Origin: Acidobacteriota bacterium
GTDB lineage: Bacteria; Acidobacteriota; Terriglobia; UBA7540
Reading direction: 5' to 3'
Length of the DNA: 64,000 nt
Assembly (NCBI GenBank): GCA_023474345.1
Contig: JAMCXS010000032.1
Coordinates: forward strand, 62,001 to 126,000
In this document: positions 47,700 through 57,281 of the stretch, one piece after another
How positions within the stretch are numbered: the stretch's first letter is position 1
Layout: each line of letters starts with the position of its first letter
Notes under the pieces: generated by a model
Database searches by the model: none
The model's input: the letters and a program-made list of their open reading frames with translations, nothing else
What the model was told of the DNA's origin: nothing
Program-made: the position numbers and the translations under genes

Positions 47700-49183
47700 A
47701 AGACCATATCCGACACGCCAGGCCACACATCAGCCGCGACGAAGACCTGATCTTTGAAAGGAGTGCGCCCGGCAAGTGTGGCGTCGATCCGCTCCCATTG
47801 GAAGTGCCCTCAGTTTCTGCGTCGGAGCTTCTCGGCAAAGAATTTCATCGCGCGGAGATCCACGGTTTCCCGGAAGTGTCGGAGTTGGAAGTCATTCGTC
47901 ACTTTACCCGCCTCTCGACCTGGAATTACGGCGTCGATACGGGGCTTTATCCCCTGGGCTCGTGTACGATGAAGTACAATCCCCGCATTAATGAAGTCGT
48001 GGCACGCCTAGAGGGCTTGGCAACCGACCACCCTTACACGCCTCCCGAGCTTGCGCAAGGCTGCCTGAGAATCCTGGACGAAACTGCACGATGTTTAGCT
48101 GAGATTACAGGCATGGACGCCGTCTCACTGCAACCGGCAGCCGGCGCCCAGGGCGAGTTGTCCGGAATCCTGATGATTCGGGCCTTCCTTGCAGAGCGTG
48201 GCAACCCTCGAAGGTACATTCTGATTCCTGATTCCGCCCACGGCACAAACCCGGCGAGCGTCGCTACTTCCGGCTACGAGGTCCGGCCCTTAAAGTCAGG
48301 TGCCCGTGGCACAATCGACCTTGCTGAGGTCGACCGGGCCATGACTGAGGAAGTTGCAGGGTTGATGCTGACCAATCCAAACACGCTCGGAATCTTCGAA
48401 GTGCAGATTCGCGAGATATGCAACTTGGTTCATCAGAAGGGAGGCCTTGTCTACATGGACGGGGCCAACATGAATGCACTGCTGGGCATCGCGCGGCCGG
48501 CCGACTTTGGTGCGGACGTGATGCACCTGAACCTCCACAAAACATTCACGACTCCGCACGGAGGCGGAGGGCCTGGGTCCGGGCCCGTGGCTGTAAAGAA
48601 GTTTCTTGAGCCTTACCTTCCCTCCCCAACCGTGGAACGTGCGGCAGACGGCACCTATCGACTAAATTACAATCGGCCCAAAAGCATCGGCCGCGTCCGC
48701 GCCTTCTATGGAAATTTTGGAATGGCCGTGCGTGCGCTGGCTTACATTGCAGCGAACGGAGGCGAAGGCCTCCTCCAAACCACTCAGGACGCCGTGCTCA
48801 ACGCCAACTATGTGATGCGCCGGTTGCAGGATGTTTACGACCTCCCCTATAACGGGCCGTGCCTGCACGAATGCGTCCTTTCCGATCACCGTCAGGCCGC
48901 CCGCGGCGTGCGCACAGGCGATATCGCCAAGCGGCTGATCGATTACGGCTTTCACCCCTACACAACTTCTTTCCCGCTGATCGTGCAAGGGGCTTTGATG
49001 ATTGAGCCCACTGAAAGCGCCAGCATGGACGAACTTGATGAGTTCATCGAAGCCATGCGGGCCATCGCAGAAGAAATTGAGGAAGACCCTGAGTTTGTCC
49101 TGAAAGCTCCCCACACAACGCGCGTCAGTCGCCTTGACGAAGCCACGGCCGCCCGCAAGCCGATCCTGCGCTGGAAGAAATAA
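47696..49183 (+). CDS. gcvPB: Glycine dehydrogenase (decarboxylating) subunit 2
   Basis: The 495-residue catalytic P subunit. The PLP lysine is in DVMHLNLHKTFTTPHGGGG at about residue 282, with the glycine-rich GGPGSGPVAVK loop after it. The motif GLYPLGSCTMKYNP near residue 83 is typical. It ends the gcv operon. A minus-strand gene begins 23 bases later (3' ends facing). Confidence 0.97.
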   Translation: MKDHIRHARPHISRDEDLIFERSAPGKCGVDPLPLEVPSVSASELLGKEFHRAEIHGFPEVSELEVIRHFTRLSTWNYGVDTGLYPLGSCTMKYNPRINEVVARLEGLATDHPYTPPELAQGCLRILDETARCLAEITGMDAVSLQPAAGAQGELSGILMIRAFLAERGNPRRYILIPDSAHGTNPASVATSGYEVRPLKSGARGTIDLAEVDRAMTEEVAGLMLTNPNTLGIFEVQIREICNLVHQKGGLVYMDGANMNALLGIARPADFGADVMHLNLHKTFTTPHGGGGPGSGPVAVKKFLEPYLPSPTVERAADGTYRLNYNRPKSIGRVRAFYGNFGMAVRALAYIAANGGEGLLQTTQDAVLNANYVMRRLQDVYDLPYNGPCLHECVLSDHRQAARGVRTGDIAKRLIDYGFHPYTTSFPLIVQGALMIEPTESASMDELDEFIEAMRAIAEEIEEDPEFVLKAPHTTRVSRLDEATAARKPILRWKK

Positions 49184-49206
49184 TCAACGCTTCCGAAGAG
49201 TCTTGC

Positions 49207-49941
49207 TCAACGGCGCTCTTTTCTTCCAAACACCTCTGCGAAAGCTTCGTCCAGATCGTGCAGAGCGTGGGCGCCATCGCCAGAAAAACTCGACCCATGC
49301 ATGATCGCAAACGTCCTCGGCTGAAGCTCCGCCAGCTTTTTGAAGAGGGCTGAAGTAAGCGGGGTATAAGGCGCGTATTCGGCCAGAATACCAGCCTGGT
49401 ATTCCTTGAGCGCGGCGCGCGTGCGCCCCACCACATCTTTCTCCGTCAGCGGCTCAACGTCCCCGAGTTGGTGAAACAGATCGGAGCACAGCAGGGTTTT
49501 CTGCGTCTCCTCAAACAGGAGTCCTGCGTCCCACCCGTGGGGCAAATGCGGCGTGCGGCAAAAACGAAAGCGATATTCCCCGGTATCGAAAGTCTCGCCT
49601 TCCGCGAGACCGCGAGCCTCCCGCTCCGCAAAGTCGTTGACCGAAACCATTGCGCCCAAGTCGCTGCATGCTACCTGAGCGTTTGGAGCCAGCGCCAGCC
49701 ATTTATGCAACGCGCCACATTCGTCTGACTCGAAGTGGCTGAAGCTAATCCATCGGAGGCGAGCCGGATCAATCACTTTAGCCAGGCTATCACGAACCTC
49801 AGGGAACATTCCTTTGAGACCCGTGTGAAACAGCAAGGGTTCGTCGTCCACGACAAGAAAGTGATTGAACTGCAATTGAAATGGCGAGACGTAGACGCAT
49901 ATCCTGTAAAGGTCCGGGGCAATTTCAGTGACCACAGCCAT
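49207..49941 (-). CDS. Stand-alone ODP-type di-iron metallo-beta-lactamase-fold protein
   Basis: A 244-residue protein of the ODP (oxygen-binding di-iron) family of the metallo-beta-lactamase fold. The ligand pattern of flavodiiron proteins is complete: His-x-Glu-x-Asp in SHFESDECG, a later His in RTPHLPHGW, an Asp in LLCSDLFHQ and a His in FAIMHGSSF. The flavodoxin domain of flavodiiron proteins is absent, so this is not a self-contained oxygen or NO reductase; it could be a sensor or need a separate electron donor. The Met at 49941 has a GGAGGG site. It faces gcvPB tail to tail and is divergent from the hydrolase gene. Confidence 0.85.
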   Translation of the reverse strand: MAVVTEIAPDLYRICVYVSPFQLQFNHFLVVDDEPLLFHTGLKGMFPEVRDSLAKVIDPARLRWISFSHFESDECGALHKWLALAPNAQVACSDLGAMVSVNDFAEREARGLAEGETFDTGEYRFRFCRTPHLPHGWDAGLLFEETQKTLLCSDLFHQLGDVEPLTEKDVVGRTRAALKEYQAGILAEYAPYTPLTSALFKKLAELQPRTFAIMHGSSFSGDGAHALHDLDEAFAEVFGRKERR

Positions 49942-50176
49942 GGCGACCCTCCAATTTTTGTATCTTCCCCAAGAGATAACTCCCATGTTAGGCGTCCCCT
50001 GAAACCCAGTCAAATTGTTCGCAGCACTCCGGCATTCCAGGGTCGGCAAAGCCTGCTGAACTGCGTCGCTTGAGGAAGTTCTCACGGGCACGAAGAGGCG
50101 ATCGCCGACCGTGGCATATCATGACGATTTTTTGAAATCTTTTACAGTCGTGTTAGCCTTTGGGATGAGGCTCAGG

Positions 50177-51175
50177 ATGGCAACCCGAGCACCAGAAGAC
50201 TTAACCCGAGGAGAGTTCCAGGTGTTTCAGACAGAGCGCCGGAAAGAACTCTGGAGTCTTTTGGGCGATCTGCCGTGGGACTACCAGCCGATCCCTCCCC
50301 GGCTCGTTAGGGTCGAACATCATCCCGGATATCGCCTGGAACGGCTGAAGCTTGATCTGAACGGCTTGGAAGCCGTTCCCGCGTTGCTGCTTATTCCGGA
50401 TAAAAGGGAAGATCCGGCCCCCGGGCTGCTTTTCATCCACTGGCATGGCGGCATGTACGATCTCGGAAAGGAGCAGTTGCTGCGGGGGACCGATGTGCAA
50501 CCGGCTTATGCCCCTGTATGCGTGGAAAAGGGATTGGTGACTCTGGCCATTGATAGCTGGTGCTTTGGGGAACGAAAGCACGCAGAGGACGGTCGAACCG
50601 GCGAAGAGGACACCTTCAAACTGATGCTTTGGCGCGGCCGGGTACTATGGGGCATGATGATGTTCGACGAATGGCGCGCTCTGGACTACCTGGCCAGCAG
50701 ACCGGAAGTCGACGCCAATCGGCTGGGAGCGTTTGGTATGTCCATGGGAGCCACCAAATCCTGGTGGCTGGCAGCGCTCGATCCCCGAATCAACGTCTGC
50801 ATCGACCTTTGCTGCCTTACGGACTTCGAGGAACTGATCAGGACTCATTACCTGAAAGGCCATGGAATTTACTATTATGTTCCGTCTCTGCTCAAGCATT
50901 TCGAATCGGCAGATATCAACGAACTGATTGTGCCCCGGCCTCGCCTCAGCCTGAGCGGACGTGAAGATCCTCTTACCCCTCCACGCGGGGTGGAACATAT
51001 TCGGGATCGTCTTTATCCCTTGTATAGGAAGTTCGGGCGGGCCGAGGATTGCCGAATTGAGTTGTTTGAATGCGCCCATCAAGAATTGCCAGCGATGCGA
51101 GAATTGGTACTTGCTTGGATGTATCAGTACCTCACCAGCCAAGGCCCCAAGGCTATTTTAGACCACAATATGTAG
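50177..51175 (+). CDS. Alpha/beta hydrolase of the dienelactone/acetylxylan-esterase type
   Basis: A 332-residue hydrolase with the nucleophile elbow GMSMGA (Ser ~ residue 193), an Asp in SGREDPLTPP, and a His in CAHQELP near the C-terminus. The central HWHGGMYD and SWCFGERKH stretches resemble the AXE1/abhydrolase families whose lids cover short-chain ester substrates. No signal peptide, so a cytoplasmic enzyme. The frame is open to a GTG at 50111; I prefer the ATG at 50177 with GATGAGG upstream. It has no obvious operon partner and its substrate is unknown. Confidence 0.8.
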   Translation: MATRAPEDLTRGEFQVFQTERRKELWSLLGDLPWDYQPIPPRLVRVEHHPGYRLERLKLDLNGLEAVPALLLIPDKREDPAPGLLFIHWHGGMYDLGKEQLLRGTDVQPAYAPVCVEKGLVTLAIDSWCFGERKHAEDGRTGEEDTFKLMLWRGRVLWGMMMFDEWRALDYLASRPEVDANRLGAFGMSMGATKSWWLAALDPRINVCIDLCCLTDFEELIRTHYLKGHGIYYYVPSLLKHFESADINELIVPRPRLSLSGREDPLTPPRGVEHIRDRLYPLYRKFGRAEDCRIELFECAHQELPAMRELVLAWMYQYLTSQGPKAILDHNM

Positions 51176-51470
51176 CGTCTGATGAAATTCCACCACATTA
51201 TCTTGAGTTTTTTTCTTTACACATCCATTTTTTCATGTTAGCTTCAACTGAGGTTAGGGGATGCTCGCGTAAGCCTTTTATTGCGCGCCAAAGGAGTCAA
51301 TGAGGCGAGCACATTGATTGTAGAACGGTTCTTCTTTCAAAAAAGCCAGCCAGGATACCTTCCTGTCTGCGCGGCGCGCTTACAGCAGACTTCGATAGAT
51401 GACTCGCTCACGACTTTTTTGATGGCCCGGCTGCGCAAGGGGCTTCAGATGGAGCATGGAGGCAATTATC

Positions 51471-54400
51471 TTGCTGAAACTAAAAAGGTTGGAAATTCTC
51501 GGCTTTAAATCCTTTGCAGACCGAACACGTCTGGAATTTCCCGACGGCACGGTCGGCGTGGTCGGGCCGAATGGTTGCGGGAAGTCAAATCTCTCCGACG
51601 CCATCAACTGGGTCCTGGGCGAACAGAGCGCCCGATTGCTGCGCGGCGAACGGATGACGGATGTGATCTTTAACGGCACCGGGACTCGCCCCCCTACCGG
51701 CATGGCGGAAGTAAGCCTGACCCTGGAAGATCCCGAATACACCGGCACACCCAACGCCGCAGAGGAAAATAAGCAAGAATATTCTTACGCAGACATGCCG
51801 GAGGACCCTGCGGCAGCAGGTGAGAATGGTTCTTCCCATAAAGCCTGCCTCAAAGCCGATTCAGGCCAAGTTACGGTAACCCGGCGGCTTTTCCGCTCCG
51901 GGGAAAGCGAATACCTGATCAACGGCCGGGCCAGTCGCTTGCGCGACATTCAGGACCTTTTCCTGGGAACCGGCCTGGGCCCGGAATCGTACGCGATCAT
52001 CGAGCAGGGACGTATTGGTCAAATTTTGAGTTCCAAGCCTTCGGACCGGCGTCTGATCCTGGAAGAAGCCGCCGGAATTTCAAAGTTTAAAACCCGTAAG
52101 CGAGCGGCCGAACTGAAACTGGAATCCTCACGCGGCAATCTGTCGCGCATTACGGACATTTTGGAAGAAGTTACCAAGCAGGTGAACTCCCTCAAACGCC
52201 AAGCTTCCAAAGCGCGCCGGTTTCGGGAACTGCACGAAGAGATGCTGGGTCGTCAGAAGGTTGTGGTTGCCTCCCGGCTGAGGATGTTGGAAGCCCAGTG
52301 CACGCAACTTCGCCAGGAATTCGAAAAACTGCATACGGTTTGCTCCGAGGCTGGGCGGCAGCTTGAGCAAATGGAGCAAGAGCAGATCTCCACGACGACG
52401 CGCTGCGAGGAAACCGAGAATGAACTGACTTCGCTCCGCCAAGCTTTGTCCGAAAACGAACTTGAGCGGCAGCGCCTACAATCGCGGCTTGAACAAATCC
52501 AGCAGCAGGTTGGGGCACTTGATTCCCGAAGCATAGAAGCAAAGCAGGAAAGCGAGCAGCTTCGCATACGCCTGGAGGCGCTTGAGCAGGAAGCGCGCCA
52601 GCGGGCGCAGGAAAATGAACAGCTCATCGAGGAGCGGACCGCAGCCGAGGAAGCGGGCACTAAACTGCAGGAACAGCAGGAAGAACTGGGAATCCGTATC
52701 CGAGAACGCGAGCGAGCCATCGAGCAGTCACGCCAAGCGCTCTTGGCGGCCATCAGCCGTGCCTCTGATCTGCGCAATCAGCTTGTCCAGGCGGAAGAGA
52801 TGGCCCTCGCACTCGATCGCCAGGAAGCGCGCGCCGACTCCGAACAAGCCGCCGTGGAAAGTGAACGCCAGCGCTTTGCAGCGGAGCTTGAAAGCCTGAC
52901 TTCCGCCAACGAGCGTTCACAGAACGAGGTGGCGCAACTTGCCGAGTCCGTGTCACAAACCTCCGCCACGCTCGATCGAACTCAGAAAGAAGCGGTCGCC
53001 AAGCGCAGAGAACTCGAGGATCGCCGCCGTGAATTGTCGGGCATGGAGGCACGTAAGCAAACGCTGGAAGAATCTCTGGCTCGCCATGCTTACTCGACAG
53101 AGAGCGTTCGCCGTCTGCTGAACGGGGAAATTCCCACTAACGGCCATCATTTCCGGCCGCTTGGTGTCCTCGCCGACTTTGTGGAAGTTTCGCCGGGTTA
53201 TGAAGAGATTGTGGAAGAATTTTTAAAATCAGAGCTTGATTGCGTGGTGGTCGAGCAGCATGCGGAAGCGCGCTCCGGGATATCGCTCCTCCAGGCGGAG
53301 GGCACGGGCCGATCAACATTTTTTGTAACCCGGATGTCCACGGGAGCACATTCGGACGGCAACGGGGCGCTTCAAGTTACACAGGAATCAGGTGTCGTGG
53401 CCCGGCTCAAAGACCTGGTGCAGTTCGAACCGCGATTGGGGCTGAACGGCGATCCACCACTGCCCTCACTGGGAAAGGCTTACCTGGTGGAGAATGCGTC
53501 GGCTGCCGAGCGACTGGCGGTGGATTATCCTGAATACCATTTCTTGACCCCGTCTGGTGAGCACTACCACCATCGCCTTGTCTCGGGCGGCCGGGGATCA
53601 AGCGCGGGGCCGCTGGCCCTGCGGCGTGACTTCCGTGAGTTGGAACGCCGCACCACTGAAGTTGAATCGGCCATCCAGGTCGGACAGGCGCAACTCGCTG
53701 AAATCGAGGACGTTGCCGTCAAGACCAAAGAGGATCTGAATCTACTGACCGCCGCCAAGCTGGACTGTGAGAAGAACCTTGTTGTTGGGGCTGAGCGATT
53801 GCGGCAGGCCCAGGATGCTCTTAAACGCACGCTTGAACGGCTACGCCTGCTCTCGGAGGAGAGCGCCAAGCTCACCAGAGAACGGGAAACACTCCAGATG
53901 CGCCAAACGAACCTCAAGGCTCGAATTGAAGCCGAAGGAATCGAGAAATCGCGCTTGGAGCAGGAAATCGCCGGAAGCACACAGGGCGTCAGTGACCTGC
54001 GTCTGCAATTTGACCAGGGTAGCCAGAATTTAGCGCGGGCTCAAGCGCACTTCAGCACGCTCCAGGAGCGCGCCCGCTCTCTCCAGTCAGAACGATCGCG
54101 GTTGGCTGCTCAAGTTCGGGAAACTTCGGAACGCCTCGACCACCTAACCCTGCAGATTGGCCGCTGGAGTGAGCAGCAAGGGCAATTAGTTCATGAAGCC
54201 GAAACCCTGCAGACACGCCGCGCTGAGCTGGAAGTGAAACTAACCGACCTCAAGGAAAGATCGCTGCGCGTAGCCGATGATCTGCAAATTATCCGCGCCC
54301 GGCGGGATGGACTTCGCCCCCAAGTTGAAACGGCACGAGCCCAATATGAGGCGGATCGCGCGATGCGCTCGGAGGTCGAGGTGGCCATGGCACGTGCGGA

Positions 54401-55178
54401 ATCTGACCGGAATCACCATGCGTTACAGTGCCGTGAGGCTCTTGATCGCGAGCCCGAGGCCCTGCTGGCTGAGGTTACCGACGCGGAAACCCTATCCGGC
54501 GAGGCTCTGGAGACTGCCGAGGAGCAGGTCCGTGAACTTAAGAAGCGGATTGACAATCTCGGCCCCCTCAATATGATGGCGCTCGAAGAATTGCGGGAAG
54601 CGGAAGAGCGCTACGACTTTTTGGAGTCTCAGCGGCAGGACTTGCTCTCCTCCATCGAGGATACGACCCAGGCGATCAAGGAAATCGACCGCCTCTCGCG
54701 GCAACAATTCCTTGAGGCTTATAAAGCCATTAATGAATTCTTCGCAGAGTCTTTTCGGACGCTCTTTGGCGGTGGAATGGGGCAACTGCGTCTGACCGAT
54801 GAGGAGGATGCCGACAGCGGCCTTGACATTGTTGCACAACCGCCGGGCAAACGCCTCCAGAACGTCCTGCTGCTCTCCGGCGGCGAGAAGGCGCTGGCGG
54901 CAATTGCGCTCCTGATTGCCATTTTCCGTTACACGCCAAGCCCCTTCTGCGTGTTGGATGAAGTCGATGCTCCGCTTGATGATACGAACGTGGGCAGATT
55001 CACCCGGTTGATCCACCAGATGAGCGGAACTTCGCAATTCATTCTGATCACACACAACAAACGGACGATGGAAATCGCCACTGCAATCTACGGCGTAACG
55101 ATGGAAACCCCGGGCGTCTCCAAATTGGTATCAGTCAAGTTCGAAGAAGTCCCGGAACCCGTAGGAGTCCCAGCCTGA
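51471..55178 (+). CDS. smc: Chromosome segregation protein SMC
   Basis: A 1235-residue SMC ATPase that compacts and separates chromosomes. The Walker A motif is GPNGCGKSNLSDAI and the C-terminal signature and Walker B are LLSGGEKALAAIAL and CVLDEVDAPLDD. Two long coiled coils (about 165-510 and 680-1030) flank a hinge domain near 525-675. Between Walker A and the R-loop there is an insertion of roughly 35 residues (EENKQEYSYADMPEDPAAAG), longer than usual. I use the TTG at 51471 because GGAGG is 8 bases upstream; the ATG at 51456 has its site too close. No scpA or scpB gene is in the window. Confidence 0.96.
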   Translation: MLKLKRLEILGFKSFADRTRLEFPDGTVGVVGPNGCGKSNLSDAINWVLGEQSARLLRGERMTDVIFNGTGTRPPTGMAEVSLTLEDPEYTGTPNAAEENKQEYSYADMPEDPAAAGENGSSHKACLKADSGQVTVTRRLFRSGESEYLINGRASRLRDIQDLFLGTGLGPESYAIIEQGRIGQILSSKPSDRRLILEEAAGISKFKTRKRAAELKLESSRGNLSRITDILEEVTKQVNSLKRQASKARRFRELHEEMLGRQKVVVASRLRMLEAQCTQLRQEFEKLHTVCSEAGRQLEQMEQEQISTTTRCEETENELTSLRQALSENELERQRLQSRLEQIQQQVGALDSRSIEAKQESEQLRIRLEALEQEARQRAQENEQLIEERTAAEEAGTKLQEQQEELGIRIRERERAIEQSRQALLAAISRASDLRNQLVQAEEMALALDRQEARADSEQAAVESERQRFAAELESLTSANERSQNEVAQLAESVSQTSATLDRTQKEAVAKRRELEDRRRELSGMEARKQTLEESLARHAYSTESVRRLLNGEIPTNGHHFRPLGVLADFVEVSPGYEEIVEEFLKSELDCVVVEQHAEARSGISLLQAEGTGRSTFFVTRMSTGAHSDGNGALQVTQESGVVARLKDLVQFEPRLGLNGDPPLPSLGKAYLVENASAAERLAVDYPEYHFLTPSGEHYHHRLVSGGRGSSAGPLALRRDFRELERRTTEVESAIQVGQAQLAEIEDVAVKTKEDLNLLTAAKLDCEKNLVVGAERLRQAQDALKRTLERLRLLSEESAKLTRERETLQMRQTNLKARIEAEGIEKSRLEQEIAGSTQGVSDLRLQFDQGSQNLARAQAHFSTLQERARSLQSERSRLAAQVRETSERLDHLTLQIGRWSEQQGQLVHEAETLQTRRAELEVKLTDLKERSLRVADDLQIIRARRDGLRPQVETARAQYEADRAMRSEVEVAMARAESDRNHHALQCREALDREPEALLAEVTDAETLSGEALETAEEQVRELKKRIDNLGPLNMMALEELREAEERYDFLESQRQDLLSSIEDTTQAIKEIDRLSRQQFLEAYKAINEFFAESFRTLFGGGMGQLRLTDEEDADSGLDIVAQPPGKRLQNVLLLSGGEKALAAIALLIAIFRYTPSPFCVLDEVDAPLDDTNVGRFTRLIHQMSGTSQFILITHNKRTMEIATAIYGVTMETPGVSKLVSVKFEEVPEPVGVPA

Positions 55179-55349
55179 GCAGTTCTTGGCAAAAGTTTTC
55201 GGTTTTTCCGTTTGTGATGTCGGTAGGCCCGATTGCTTCTTAAATCTTCAATTTTTCTCGCTGGATGGCTGTTACTTCGGCGGTGTACTGTGTTGTATAG
55301 TCGTCAGACTTCCGCTTTTTTCGTTGACAACATCCTCTGATGATTTAAA

Positions 55350-56282
55350 ATGAGCGCTGATCAACTCTTCGATATGCAAACAACGCACACATCAGTCCTT
55401 CTTGAGACCAAATTGCCGGGGATGACACCTATTTCCCGCGGGAAGGTTCGCGACATCTACGAACTCGCGGGCGATAAGCTCCTTATTGTGGCAACGGACC
55501 GCATCTCAGCTTTCGATGTGGTCTTGGGCGCTGGCATACCCGGGAAAGGACGAGTGCTCACCGAGCTCTCGTGCTTTTGGTTTGAACGCTTCCGGGATCT
55601 GGTCCCGACCCACTTTCTGACGGCAAACCTTTCGGAGTATCCGGAGCAGCTTCAACCTTTCGCCGGCCAGTTGGCAGGGAGGTCCATGCTGGTAAGAAAA
55701 GCACAACCGTTTCCCATCGAATGCGTTGTGCGGGGGTATTTAGCTGGTTCGGGGTGGAAAGAATATCGTGCCGACGGCACGGTATGCGGGATTAAGCTGC
55801 CTGCGGGTCTTGTTGAGTCATCTCGTCTCGATCAGCCGATTTTTACGCCGGCCACAAAGAGCCAAACCGGGCATGATGAAAATATTTCCTTTGAGGAAAC
55901 GATCGCGAGAGTCGGAAAATCCGTTGCTGAGAAGCTACGCGATCAGAGCCTCAGGCTTTACACCGAGGCGCGGAAGTACGCAGAAGACAGGGGAATCCTA
56001 ATCGCGGATACAAAATTTGAATGGGGTCAAATCGGAAGTGAAATGCTTCTGATTGATGAAGTCCTCACTCCCGACTCCTCACGCTTTTGGCCCAAGGACA
56101 CCTACACACCCGGGAAATCCCAGCCTTCTTTTGACAAACAGTTCGTACGGGATTACCTGGAATCAATTCACTGGAATAAGCAACCTCCCCCGCCGCCTCT
56201 TCCCCCCGAGATCGTTGAAAGGACCAGTAAGAAATATCGGGAAGCGTATCAGCTATTAACCGGACAAACGCTGAACTTTTGA
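55350..56282 (+). CDS. purC: Phosphoribosylaminoimidazole-succinocarboxamide synthase
   Basis: PurC joins aspartate to CAIR in purine synthesis. The 310-residue protein is of the longer, eukaryote-like/bacterial SAICAR-synthetase form. It has the ATP-binding RGKVRDIYE motif, ATDRISAFDVVLG, ECVVRGYLAGSGWKEY and the GQIGSEMLLIDEVLTPDSSRFW signature. The start is the ATG at 55350; another at 55374 is possible. It is 23 bases upstream of the cvpA-like gene. Confidence 0.96.
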   Translation: MSADQLFDMQTTHTSVLLETKLPGMTPISRGKVRDIYELAGDKLLIVATDRISAFDVVLGAGIPGKGRVLTELSCFWFERFRDLVPTHFLTANLSEYPEQLQPFAGQLAGRSMLVRKAQPFPIECVVRGYLAGSGWKEYRADGTVCGIKLPAGLVESSRLDQPIFTPATKSQTGHDENISFEETIARVGKSVAEKLRDQSLRLYTEARKYAEDRGILIADTKFEWGQIGSEMLLIDEVLTPDSSRFWPKDTYTPGKSQPSFDKQFVRDYLESIHWNKQPPPPPLPPEIVERTSKKYREAYQLLTGQTLNF

Positions 56283-56304
56283 AACAGACCGGCCCGGAAG
56301 CGGA

Positions 56305-56880
56305 ATGGCAAATTGGAATTGGCTTGACTGGGTCTTAACAGCGATCATTCTCGTTTCTGTAATAACCGCCATCTCTAAAGGCCTTGTGGGCGAGCTGATT
56401 TCTTTGGCCTCGGTAGTGGCTGGCGTAGTGGTGGCCGTCCTGGATTACGGACGCGTTGCCCCTTGGTTCGAGGATCTTACTCGATCACACGAGATCGCAC
56501 TGGGGATTAGTTTCCTTATATTATTCGTTGGAACGCTGGTACTAGGAGCGGTGGTTGCTGCGCTCGCCAGAAAATTGATTCAAAGGGCGGAGCTTCAATG
56601 GTTTGACCGTTTTCTGGGAGGCATCTTCGGACTAGTGCGGGGGGTTCTGGTCGATTGCATTGTGCTTTTGATTCTGATGGCCTTTACGATCAAAGAGAGA
56701 GCAGTCCAAAAGTCGGTGCTGGCGACCTACATTACTTCCGGCTCTCGACTGGTCGCAGTTTTTATGCCGCGCAAAGTCAAGATGGATTTTCGGGCAAGTT
56801 TTGAAAAATTCAGACTAACCATGACTCAAGCAGACAAGAAAACGGTAGGAAACCAGCCGTTGAACCACACGACCTTTTGA
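56305..56880 (+). CDS. CvpA-family inner-membrane protein
   Basis: A 191-residue membrane protein with four hydrophobic segments (about 5-27, 30-50, 70-92, 103-123). CvpA-type proteins were first linked to colicin V export and purine operons, and the gene here follows purC, which matches that context. The C-terminal ~60 residues are hydrophilic and basic. It overlaps the upstream-most TTG of the Fis-type gene at its stop codon, so the two are probably coupled. Confidence 0.85.
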   Translation: MANWNWLDWVLTAIILVSVITAISKGLVGELISLASVVAGVVVAVLDYGRVAPWFEDLTRSHEIALGISFLILFVGTLVLGAVVAALARKLIQRAELQWFDRFLGGIFGLVRGVLVDCIVLLILMAFTIKERAVQKSVLATYITSGSRLVAVFMPRKVKMDFRASFEKFRLTMTQADKKTVGNQPLNHTTF

Positions 56881-56897
56881 GGATGCGGAGAAGTACG

Positions 56898-57143
56898 GTG
56901 AAAGACCAGCTTGACAGCCTGATTAATCAAATGATCGAAAAAGACATCTATTTCGAGGAAGCGCTCAGCGAATTCCAGAGGCGATTTATCAAGAAGGTGC
57001 TGGAAAAGAGCAACGGGAACTTATCGAAAGCCGCGAAGACTTTGGGCATTCATCGGAACACGTTGAGCCGCAAGATCGTTACCCTAGGGCTTGACGATAG
57101 CCCAAATCGCCGCGTCCGCGCTCACCAATACGTGAAGAGCTAA
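56898..57143 (+). CDS. Small Fis-type helix-turn-helix protein
   Basis: An 81-residue protein with a C-terminal Fis-like HTH (LSKAAKTLGIHRNTLSRKI), of the kind found at the C-terminus of NtrC-type activators. The N-terminal ~40 residues form a helix that may dimerise. I prefer the GTG at 56898 with GGAGAAG upstream; ATG 56883 and TTG 56877 are also in frame. It may bind DNA as a small nucleoid or regulatory protein. Confidence 0.75.
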   Translation: MKDQLDSLINQMIEKDIYFEEALSEFQRRFIKKVLEKSNGNLSKAAKTLGIHRNTLSRKIVTLGLDDSPNRRVRAHQYVKS

Positions 57144-57281
57144 AATTCCCTTCCTAAACCCGGCGCGGTAAGCGCAATCCCTGACAACAGCAACCCTGCG
57201 CCCGGGATCGACCGACCGCTCGTTCCAAGTTCCGAATTCTCAAGAAGGTTCTACTGAGATAAAAGGCTGACCTCCCTAACG

